Part shown: in pieces, positions 57,295 to 64,000 of the stretch | Layout of the letters: every line of letters starts with the position of its first letter | Numbering within the stretch: position 1 is the stretch's first letter | Origin: Streptomyces sp. NBC_01298 | Lineage (GTDB): Bacteria; Actinomycetota; Actinomycetes; Streptomycetales; Streptomycetaceae | Assembly: GCF_035978755.1 (NCBI RefSeq) | Contig: NZ_CP108414.1 | Span: forward strand, 372,001-436,000 | Length of the DNA stretch: 64,000 nt | Reading direction: 5' to 3' | Notes under the pieces: generated by a model | The model's input: only the letters and a program-made list of their open reading frames with translations | The model's database searches: none | Told to the model about the DNA's origin: nothing | Translations under genes and position numbers: made by a program

Positions 57295-58466
57295 CCGCCG
57301 TCGGCCCGTTCGCGCAGCACCGTCACCACCCGGTCCTGCTGCTCCTCCGTCATGGTGTGGAACAGCGGCAGGATCAGCGAGTCGCGGGTGATCCGCTCGG
57401 TCACCGGCAGCGCCGCCGCACCGTGACCGGCGTACGCCGGCTCCAGGTGGGAGGCCATGATCCCGCGCCGGGCCGAGATTCCGGCCTCGGCCAGCACCGC
57501 GAGCAGCTCGTCGCGGCCGATGGGGAAGTCCTCGGCCAGGAGCACCCAGTACGACTGGAAGTTGCCCTCGCCGTGGCCGGGGTCCCGGACCGGGGTCAGG
57601 CCGGGGACACCGGCGAGGAGCTGCCCGTACCGGGCGGCGAGGAAGCGCCTGCGGGCCACGATCTCGTCCAGTTTGCCCAGTTGCACCAGGCCCACCGCGG
57701 CCTGGATGTCGGTCATCCGGTAGTTGTAGCCGACCTCCAGGTAGCTCTCGGCGATCGGCTTGCTGCTCGCGTGCCGCTGCGCCGCGGACACGTTCATGCC
57801 GTGCTCGCGCAGGCGGCGCAGCCGCTCGGCCCAGGCGGCGTCGTCCGTGGTCACCATGCCGCCCTCACCGGTGGTGATCACCTTGCGCGGGTGGAAGGAC
57901 CAGGCGGCCAGCAGCGCCCCCTGGCCGACCGACTTGCCGCCGACGGTGGCGCCGATCCCGCAGGCGGCGTCCTCCACCAGGGCGATGCCCCAGTCGGCGC
58001 AGGCCGCGCGCAGCGCGTGCACGTCGGCCGGCACCCCGCCCTGGTGGACGGCGATGACCGCCTTGGTGCGCGGGGTACGGACGGCGTCCACGGTGGCCGC
58101 GGTCAGGTTGCCGGTGGCCTCCTCGACGTCCGCGAACACCGGGTGGGCGCCCACGTAGCGCACCGCGTTGGCCGTGGCGATGAAGGACAGCGAGGGGACG
58201 ACGACCTCGTCGCCCGGCGCGAGGTCCAGCGCGATCAGCGAGAGGTGCAGGGCGGTGGTGCACGAGCTCACCGCGATGCCGTGCTCCGCGCCCACCCGCT
58301 CGGCGAAGGCCCGTTCGAACTCGGCGACCCGGGGTCCCTGGGCCACCCAGCCGGACAGGACCGCGTCGGCGGCGGCCCGCGCCTCGTCCTCACCGAGCCA
58401 CGGGATCATGACGGGGATGCGGGCGGGGGCGGGGGCCGGGGCGGCTCCGGCGTCCTGGGCGCTCAT
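57291..58466 (-). CDS. DegT/DnrJ/EryC1/StrS aminotransferase (PglE/PseC-like)
   Basis: A 391-residue PLP aminotransferase distinct from the WbpE-like one. It has 'WVAQGPRVAEFERAFAERVG', 'VSSCTTALHLSLIAL', the PLP aspartate in 'VEDAAC' and the Schiff-base lysine in 'AWSFHPRKVITTGEGGM'. The 'HPRKxxTTGEGG' wording is common in enzymes that aminate UDP-4-keto sugars (PglE, PseC, LegC). The adjacent NeuD/PglD-like gene supports a 4-amino sugar path, but a 4,6-dehydratase of PglF type is not in the window. Start ATG at 58466; both ends overlap neighbours. Confidence 0.9.
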   Translation of the reverse strand: MSAQDAGAAPAPAPARIPVMIPWLGEDEARAAADAVLSGWVAQGPRVAEFERAFAERVGAEHGIAVSSCTTALHLSLIALDLAPGDEVVVPSLSFIATANAVRYVGAHPVFADVEEATGNLTAATVDAVRTPRTKAVIAVHQGGVPADVHALRAACADWGIALVEDAACGIGATVGGKSVGQGALLAAWSFHPRKVITTGEGGMVTTDDAAWAERLRRLREHGMNVSAAQRHASSKPIAESYLEVGYNYRMTDIQAAVGLVQLGKLDEIVARRRFLAARYGQLLAGVPGLTPVRDPGHGEGNFQSYWVLLAEDFPIGRDELLAVLAEAGISARRGIMASHLEPAYAGHGAAALPVTERITRDSLILPLFHTMTEEQQDRVVTVLRERADGG

Positions 58467-59464
58467 CGGCCGGCCTCCACCGCGGCGGCTTCCGCGTCGG
58501 CCGCGCGTTCGGCCCGCCACCAGTCGACCAGGTCCCGCAGCCCGCTGCGCAGGTCGATCCCGGCCGTGAAGCCGAGGCGCTCGGCGGCCTGCGAGGTGTC
58601 CGCGAGCCGGCGGGTCACCCCGTTCACGGCGCGGGCCGGTCCGTGCTCCGGCGCCAGGCCCTCGGCGCCCATGGCCTCCAGGAGCCCGTTCGCCAGGTCG
58701 AGGAGGCTGGTCTCGGAGCCGCTCGCGACGTTGAACACCTCGTCGGTCAGGTCCGATTCGGCGGCCAGCAGGTTGGCCCTGGCGATGTCCCGGACGTCGA
58801 CGAAGTCCATGGTCTGGGTGCCGTCGCCGAGAATCAGCGGCGGCTCGCCCGCGGCGATCCGCTCCATCCACCGGATCAGCACCTCGGTGTACAGCCCGTG
58901 GATGTCCATCCGGGGGCCGTACACGTTGAAGTAGCGCAGCGCGACGTAGTCCAGCCCGTACATGGCGTGGAAACTGCGCAGCACGCCCTCGTTGAAGGCC
59001 TTCGCGGCCCCGTAGAAGGTGTCGTTGTTGTACGCGTGGTGGCGCTCGGTGGTCGGGAAGGACTCGGCCATCCCGTAGACCGAGGCCGAGGACGAGGCGA
59101 TGACCTTGCCCACGCCGGCGGCCGCGGCGGCCTCCAGCACGTTGAACGTCCCGTCGACCATCACCTCGTTGGCCAGCCGCGGCTCCTCGGCGCACTGGGT
59201 GATCCGGATCGCCGCCAGGTGGAAGACGAAGTCGGCCCCCTCGGTCGCCTTGCGGACGGCGGCTATGTCCCGGATGTCGCCCTCGACCAGGTCCACGACC
59301 CCGCTGGGCAGGGCGCGGGCCAGGTTGGCGCGGCGTCCCCGTACGAAGTTGTCGAGCACGACGATCTCGCGTGCCCCGTTGTCCACCAGCAGGTCCACCA
59401 GGTGCGAGCCGATCGTGCCCGCTCCGCCGGTGACCAGAATCCTCTTGCCTCGTACGCTGCTCAA
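58463..59464 (-). CDS. NAD-dependent epimerase/dehydratase (extended SDR)
   Basis: A 333-residue extended short-chain dehydrogenase. The NAD motif is 'RILVTGGAGTIGSHLVD' (GxxGxxG); 'VVLDNFVRG', the serine in 'ASSSASVYG' and the YxxxK in 'YGAAK' complete the active site; 'ALRYFNVYGPRMD' is typical of UDP-sugar 4-epimerases and dehydratases. The best start is TTG at 59464, with AGGGG upstream, because homology starts at once (SSVRGKRILVTGG); an ATG 19 codons upstream is less likely. It probably acts on the sugar later aminated by the coupled DegT enzyme. Confidence 0.88.
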   Translation of the reverse strand: MSSVRGKRILVTGGAGTIGSHLVDLLVDNGAREIVVLDNFVRGRRANLARALPSGVVDLVEGDIRDIAAVRKATEGADFVFHLAAIRITQCAEEPRLANEVMVDGTFNVLEAAAAAGVGKVIASSSASVYGMAESFPTTERHHAYNNDTFYGAAKAFNEGVLRSFHAMYGLDYVALRYFNVYGPRMDIHGLYTEVLIRWMERIAAGEPPLILGDGTQTMDFVDVRDIARANLLAAESDLTDEVFNVASGSETSLLDLANGLLEAMGAEGLAPEHGPARAVNGVTRRLADTSQAAERLGFTAGIDLRSGLRDLVDWWRAERAADAEAAAVEAGR

Positions 59465-59546
59465 CGCCCTGCCCCTACTGAGTCGGTCATGGTCTTCCCT
59501 GCTGTGCCCGGCGCGCCGCACGCGTCCCGGGCGACGCCGTCAACGC

Positions 59547-60653
59547 TCAACGTCCGGTGCGCAGTCCGACGACGGCGCCCTTGAACTCCAGGCTGCGGGA
59601 AGCCGCTTCGAGGATGTCGAGGACCTGGAGTCCCGCCCGGCCGTCGGTGAGCGGCGGTCGCCCCGCCCTGATCGACGCGGCGAATTCCTCGACCATGCTG
59701 CGCAGGGCCTCCTTCTCGCCGAGCGCGGGTGCCACCATGTCGCCGGTCCGGTAGGAGACGAGCATGTCGCGGCGCTCGTCCGCGCCGATCTCCTGCGGGG
59801 CCGTGAGGTCGACGCCCCGGTCGAACACCGCGACCCGCTGGGTGGGGTTGAGGTCGTCCCACACCAGGGTGCGCTTGGAGCCGCCGACCATGGTGGTGCG
59901 AACCTTCACCGGGGACAGCCAGTTGACGTGGACGTGCGCGATGGCGCCCGTGTTGAGCTGGAGCGTCAGATAGGCCACGCAGGACTGGCCGGCCCCGATC
60001 GGGTCGGCCCCGTGCGCGGCGACGGCGACCGGGTGGACGTTGTCCGGGAGGATGAAGTCGAGCACCGAGAGGTCGTGGGGGGCCAGGTCCCACAGGACGT
60101 CGATGTCCTTCTGGACCAGTCCGAGGTTGATCCTGACCGAGTCCACGAACTGGATGTCACCGAGTTCACCGGAGCGGACCATGTCCCGGATGCGGGCCAC
60201 CGCCGGGGTGTAGCAGTAGGTGTGGTCGCACATCAGTGTGAGGCCGCGTTCCTCGGCCTCGTTCACCAGCCGCAGCCCGTCCTCGTAGGTGGCGGCGAGC
60301 GGCTTCTCCACGAGCACGTGCTTGCCGGCGCGCAGGGCCGCCAGGGCCACGTCGAGGTGGGTTCCGGCCGGGGTGGCCACGGCGACGGCCTCGACCTCGG
60401 GGTCGGCCAGGACCGCCGCGTAGTCGGCGGTCGCCTGGACCGTCGAGTAATTGCCGAGCACCTGCCGGGCCCGGTCGACATTCAGATCACAGAGCCAGCG
60501 GAGCCTGAACTCCGGACTGGACTGGAAGTTGCGGACGAGATTGGGGCCCCAGTAGCCCGCTCCGACGACGGCGACCCCTAACGGCTCGGTCCGTCCCGCA
60601 CCCGCACCTGCGCCCGCGGCGTCCCGCCCGGCGTCCTTCGCGGTGTCCTTCAC
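59547..60653 (-). CDS. Gfo/Idh/MocA family oxidoreductase (WbpB/WlbA-like)
   Basis: A 368-residue NAD-dependent sugar oxidoreductase. The Rossmann motif is 'VAVVGAGYWGPNLVRNF', the usual EKP lysine motif is 'HVLVEKPLA', and 'DHTYCYTPAVARIRDMV' is characteristic of the WbpB/WlbA line, which oxidises C3 of UDP-GlcNAcA. An N-terminal Ala/Gly extension of about 25 residues is unusual. GTG at 60653 has AAGGGA upstream. It heads the minus-strand group of sugar genes, 82 bp before the SDR gene. Confidence 0.9.
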   Translation of the reverse strand: MKDTAKDAGRDAAGAGAGAGRTEPLGVAVVGAGYWGPNLVRNFQSSPEFRLRWLCDLNVDRARQVLGNYSTVQATADYAAVLADPEVEAVAVATPAGTHLDVALAALRAGKHVLVEKPLAATYEDGLRLVNEAEERGLTLMCDHTYCYTPAVARIRDMVRSGELGDIQFVDSVRINLGLVQKDIDVLWDLAPHDLSVLDFILPDNVHPVAVAAHGADPIGAGQSCVAYLTLQLNTGAIAHVHVNWLSPVKVRTTMVGGSKRTLVWDDLNPTQRVAVFDRGVDLTAPQEIGADERRDMLVSYRTGDMVAPALGEKEALRSMVEEFAASIRAGRPPLTDGRAGLQVLDILEAASRSLEFKGAVVGLRTGR

Positions 60654-61057
60654 AGCATTCCCTTTCCTTCCGCGCACGCCCGCGGGCGTGTCGACGACCC
60701 ATGGCCGGGACGCGTGCGAAGGAGGGGGGTTCCGCGGAGGGCAAGCCGGGCGCCTGTGCGACCCGTGCGTGACCCGCCGACGGTGATGGCCCCCACGACC
60801 GATGCCGTACGTGTTCCACGTACTTCCGCCCCCCCGGCCGTCCGGCACCCCTAGCGCCGGCCGGCCACGGACAGGCGGCCTGTTCCCCCAAGCCGCCGAA
60901 CCCGTAAACCTGCCCCAACTACCCTGCGCCGACTGGACCACAGCGTGAGTCACGGCATTGCCGAACCACGCCGAATCCGGTCGGCTGCGTTCAATCTAGA
61001 CCACGGGGCGTACGCCCGGGGAGAGTTGGAGGAAACGGTCGGTACGGGCGTTCGACC
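60654..61057. other. 404-bp divergent region with GTACGTG palindrome
   Basis: This gap holds the promoters for the Gfo/Idh-led minus-strand operon and the plus-strand GT2 gene. GTACGTG-TTC-CACGTAC at 60807-60823 is a perfect inverted repeat and a candidate operator. No small gene is recognised. Confidence 0.55.
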
Positions 61058-61948
61058 ATGCATACTTCCCGTGTGACCAGCATCGTGATCCCGGCCCACA
61101 ACGAGGGCCGGGTCATCGGCCGGCTCCTCGACGCGCTCCTGTCCGATCCGTCCGGAACTCCGGCCTCCGGGACCGACATCGTCGTGGTGTGCAACGGCTG
61201 TACGGACGACACCGCCGCGGTGGCCGCGTCGCGGGGTCCCCGCGTACGGGTCGTCGAGATACCGACTCCCTCCAAACACACGGCACTTCGGGTGGGAGAC
61301 GAGCACGCTCGCGGCTTCCCCCGCCTCTACGTGGACGCCGACGTGGTGGTCGGCGCGGCCGATGTACGGGCCCTTGCCGACGCCCTCGCCGGCAGCCCGG
61401 CCCTCCTGGCCGCGGCCCCCGGCCGGGACATTCCGCTTGGCGCCTGCGCCTGGCCCGTCCGGACGTACTACCGGGTCTGGCAACTACTCCCGGCCGTCCG
61501 CGAGGGGCTGTTCGGGCGGGGGGTCATCGCGGTGTCCGAACCGGGGCACGCCCGGCTCGCGGCCCTGCCGCCGCTGATGGCCGACGATCTGGCCGCGTCC
61601 CTGGCCTTCGCGCCGGGTGAGCGGCGGGTGGTGGAGTCGGCCAGGGTCGTGGTGCTGCCGCCGCGCACCTGGGGCGACCTGATCAAACGCCGGGTACGGG
61701 CGGCCACTTCCTCCGCCGAACTGGAGCGCTTCCAGGCCGCGCGGGCGTCCGGACCGCAGGAGACCCCGCCGTCGGCACGCACCGGCACGGGAGACCTGCG
61801 GGCGCTGCTCCGGGCCCAGCCCCGGCTGCTCCCCGGGGTGGTGGTGTTCGTCGTGGCCGCCCTCGCGGCCCGCCGGGGGTCCCGCAAGGCCATCAGCAGC
61901 GGGGACTTCTCGACCTGGCTGCGCGACGAGAGCAGCCGCCAGGGCTGA
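61058..61948 (+). CDS. Glycosyltransferase family 2 protein
   Basis: A 296-residue GT2-type enzyme. 'SIVIPAHNEGRVIGRLLDALL' and 'DIVVVCNGCTDDTAAVAA' are the nucleotide-binding start, 'GFPRLYVDADVVVGAADVRALADAL' the DxD region, and 'LMADDLAASLAFAPGERRVV' an ED-like acidic motif. A hydrophobic segment near the end (LLPGVVVFVVAALAA) may anchor it to the membrane. ATG at 61058 has no strong ribosome site; GTG at 61073 is possible. It diverges from the sugar-synthesis operon. Confidence 0.88.
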   Translation: MHTSRVTSIVIPAHNEGRVIGRLLDALLSDPSGTPASGTDIVVVCNGCTDDTAAVAASRGPRVRVVEIPTPSKHTALRVGDEHARGFPRLYVDADVVVGAADVRALADALAGSPALLAAAPGRDIPLGACAWPVRTYYRVWQLLPAVREGLFGRGVIAVSEPGHARLAALPPLMADDLAASLAFAPGERRVVESARVVVLPPRTWGDLIKRRVRAATSSAELERFQAARASGPQETPPSARTGTGDLRALLRAQPRLLPGVVVFVVAALAARRGSRKAISSGDFSTWLRDESSRQG

Positions 61949-62062
61949 GCGGCCGAATCCCGCCCTGCGCGACCCAGTTGTCCCGTACAACCATTAGGGT
62001 GCCACTCGCACGTACGACTGGCTCACCGTTCAGTTCAGACGCCGGACCGGGAGTTCGAAAGC

Positions 62063-63436
62063 ATGTACCTCGCGGACCGCTCCGCGCCCGAGGACGCGAA
62101 GGCCAGCGCCGACGGATCCCCCGTCCGCGGACCCGCGGTCGCCTCGACCGTTCTCGCACTGGGCTCGGTCAGCCTGATCACCGATGTCTCCTCCGAGATG
62201 GTCACCGCCGTCCTGCCGCTCTACCTCGTCGCCGGACTGGGCCTGAGCCCGCTCGGATTCGGCGCGCTCGACGGCCTGTACAACGGGGTCAGCGCACTGG
62301 TGCAGCTGACCGGCGGCCACCTCGCCGACCGGATCCGCAACCACAAGCTGATCGCCGGCATCGGCTACGGACTCTCCGCCGTCTGCAAGCCGCTGCTGCT
62401 GCTCGCCCACAGCCTCGGCCCGGTGGCGCTGATCCTGGCCCTGGAACGCACCGGCAAGGGCCTGCGCACCGCCCCGCGCGACGCGCTCATCTCCCTGTCC
62501 ACGCCGCCCGAGTCGCAGGGGCGGGCCTTCGGGGTGCACCGCGCCATGGACACCACCGGGGCCCTGCTCGGGCCGCTCGCCGCGTTCTTCGTCCTGAGCC
62601 TGACGGTCGACGGGTACGACGCCGTCTTCGGGGTCAGCGCCTGCGTGGCCGCCCTGGGTGTCGTGGTGCTCCTGCTGTTCGTCCCGTCCGGCGCCGAGCC
62701 GCGGCCGGCCCGGCCGAAGTCCGCCGCACCCCCGGCGCCCGTACCGGCCCCACGGGAGGCCGCTCCCCTCGAGGAAGCCGCCGCCCCGAAGCCGGACGCG
62801 GTGAACCTGCGCGACGCGCTGGGCCTGCTGCGGCTGCCCCGGCTCCGCGCCCTGGCGGGCTGCGCCGCCCTGCTCGGACTCACCACCGTCAGCGACGCCT
62901 TCCTGTACCTGCTGCTCCAGGACCGCACCGGCATCGGCGAGCGCTGGTTCCCGCTGCTCCCCCTGGGCACCGCGGCCGTCTTCCTGCTGCTGGCCGTCCC
63001 GGCGGGCGCCCTCGCGGACCGCGTCGGGCGCCGCACCGTGTTCCTCGCCGGGCACGCCCTCCTGCTGGCCGGCTACGGGCTTCTCCTGTGGGCCCCCGGG
63101 CTGCCCGCGCTCCCCTACCTGGTCCTCGCCCTGCACGGCATGTTCTACGCCGCCACCGACGGGGTGCTGCCCGCCGCCGTCGCCGCGACCGTCCCCGCGA
63201 AGCTGCGGGCCACCGGCATCGCTCTCGTCGGTACCGGCCAGGCCCTGTCCCGGTTCGGCTGCTCACTGGCCTTCGGCGCCGCGTGGACGGTCCTGGGTTC
63301 GGGCCCGGCGCTCGCCGCCGCCGCGGCCGGCCTGTGCTGCTGCGCGGCCGTCGCCGGTTTCGTACTCCGCCCCACGGCCCCGGACGGCGCTGCCGCCGGG
63401 GCCCCGCACCCCCGAAGCTCCCGAGGAAATCGATGA
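62063..63436 (+). CDS. MFS transporter
   Basis: A 457-residue membrane transporter with 12 helices in two halves. The opening 'STVLALGSVSLITDVSSEMVTAVLPLYLVAGLGLSPLGFGALDGLYNGVSALVQLTGGHLADRIRNHK' (in part) includes the loop 2-3 motif GGHLADRIRNHK, a version of the MFS GxxxDRxGRR; a second 'GALADRVGRR' is in the C-half. A cytoplasmic loop of about 60 residues, Ala/Pro-rich, links the halves. Export of sugar, drug or metabolite is possible. GGGAG lies before the ATG; the stop overlaps the next gene. Confidence 0.9.
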   Translation: MYLADRSAPEDAKASADGSPVRGPAVASTVLALGSVSLITDVSSEMVTAVLPLYLVAGLGLSPLGFGALDGLYNGVSALVQLTGGHLADRIRNHKLIAGIGYGLSAVCKPLLLLAHSLGPVALILALERTGKGLRTAPRDALISLSTPPESQGRAFGVHRAMDTTGALLGPLAAFFVLSLTVDGYDAVFGVSACVAALGVVVLLLFVPSGAEPRPARPKSAAPPAPVPAPREAAPLEEAAAPKPDAVNLRDALGLLRLPRLRALAGCAALLGLTTVSDAFLYLLLQDRTGIGERWFPLLPLGTAAVFLLLAVPAGALADRVGRRTVFLAGHALLLAGYGLLLWAPGLPALPYLVLALHGMFYAATDGVLPAAVAATVPAKLRATGIALVGTGQALSRFGCSLAFGAAWTVLGSGPALAAAAAGLCCCAAVAGFVLRPTAPDGAAAGAPHPRSSRGNR

Positions 63437-64000
63437 CGCGCTCACGCCGGCTGCTCGTACTCGCCCTGGCCGTGCTGCTCCTCGGGGGCGTGGCCGGCGT
63501 GCTGGTGGTGCGCGCCGCCGCCCGCTCGGAGCAGACCCGCGCGGGCGACCCGACGGCCGCCCCGGGCAAGGTCACGCTCGACCGGCGCGGCGGCCTGGCC
63601 TTCCTCAACGGCGCGCAGGGCCCGCACCGCGGAGCCCTCGTCTCCGTACCGGACCGCTCACCGCAGGACGAGCGGACCGCCTCGGGCCTCACCTGTCTGC
63701 GGTTCCACGCCGCGGCCGGCACCGGTGTCTGCCTGAGCTCCGTGCCGGGCGCGCTCGCCCAGGAGAACCGGGCCCTGATCGTCGACTCGGAACTGCGCAC
63801 GCGGCGCGAGTTCCCGCTCGCGGGCACCCCCTCGCGGGCCCGGGTGTCCCCCAGCGGCCGTTTCGCCGCCTGGACCGTCTTCGTCACCGGGGAGTCCTAC
63901 GGCTCCGCGTTCTTCTCCACCCGGACCTCGATCGTGGACACCCGTACGGGGACGCTCGAACCCGACCTGGAGAAGTTCGCCATCGAGCTGGACGGCCGCC
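63433..64000 (+). CDS. TolB-like beta-propeller protein, N-terminal part
   Basis: The first 189 residues of a gene cut by the window end. A single N-terminal membrane helix or signal (RRLLVLALAVLLLGGVAGVLVV) is followed by strands of a TolB/WD40-like propeller: 'GKVTLDRRGGLAFLNGAQG', 'ALIVDSELRTRREFPLAGTPSRARVSPSGRFAAWTVF' and 'TSIVDTRTGTLE'. The ATG overlaps the MFS stop (ATGA), so the two are coupled. A role in the same transport step or at the cell surface is likely; the rest is needed to say more. Confidence 0.8.
   Translation, partial: MTRSRRLLVLALAVLLLGGVAGVLVVRAAARSEQTRAGDPTAAPGKVTLDRRGGLAFLNGAQGPHRGALVSVPDRSPQDERTASGLTCLRFHAAAGTGVCLSSVPGALAQENRALIVDSELRTRREFPLAGTPSRARVSPSGRFAAWTVFVTGESYGSAFFSTRTSIVDTRTGTLEPDLEKFAIELDGR

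Overview
The window is high-GC actinobacterial DNA and looks like a Streptomyces chromosome. Coding sequence is dense, GTG starts and ATGA/GTGA stop-start overlaps are common, and the families are typical of the genus: HelR with a rifamycin-associated element, SCO0930-type lipoprotein, DUF1996 and DUF4142 secreted proteins, GlxA regulator, CBM2-GH18 chitinase, TAP-like hydrolase. I saw no rRNA, tRNA, CRISPR array, transposase or phage gene.

Left part (1-37080), accessory metabolism and regulation. A luciferase-like oxidoreductase tail is followed by a YtrA-type GntR/ABC transporter operon with a perfect 16+16 bp operator. Next is a three-part molybdopterin oxidoreductase / flavin reductase / 2Fe-2S fusion, then a 16-bp tandem repeat tract, an unusual radical SAM enzyme and an aldehyde dehydrogenase. 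Positions 11391-15646 hold five minus-strand genes that look like an electron-transfer module: membrane cytochrome-like protein, NuoF-like protein fused to a ferredoxin, SCO0930-type lipoprotein and a second lipoprotein. A PucR-type regulator diverges from it. Then come a DUF4142-DUF1996 secreted pair, a secreted peptidase-like hydrolase, a FUSC exporter facing a TetR gene and a P450, a GDT1-family manganese exporter preceded by what looks like a yybP-ykoY riboswitch, a VOC protein, a SRPBCC/ArsR/methyltransferase operon with two matching operators, a rhodanese-GlxA pair, helR behind a rifamycin-associated element, and a chitinase.

Right part (37401-64000), an exopolysaccharide or cell-surface glycan locus. 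It holds Wzx-type flippase, three Wzz-type proteins (one fused to an O-antigen polymerase/ligase domain), WecG-type and GT2 glycosyltransferases, a beta-helix protein, a large secreted amidase-like multidomain protein, and nucleotide-sugar enzymes. LbH acetyltransferase, UDP-sugar 6-dehydrogenase, UDP-sugar 2-epimerase, DegT aminotransferase and Gfo/Idh dehydrogenase together match the WbpA-B-E-D-I route to a UDP-diacetamido-uronic acid, although they lie at opposite ends of the locus. A second aminotransferase/acetyltransferase/SDR set suggests another amino sugar. No initiating phosphoglycosyltransferase is in the window. The window ends in an MFS transporter and a truncated TolB-like protein.

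All calls rest on reading the sequence. Family names come from motif recognition, and no database search was run.
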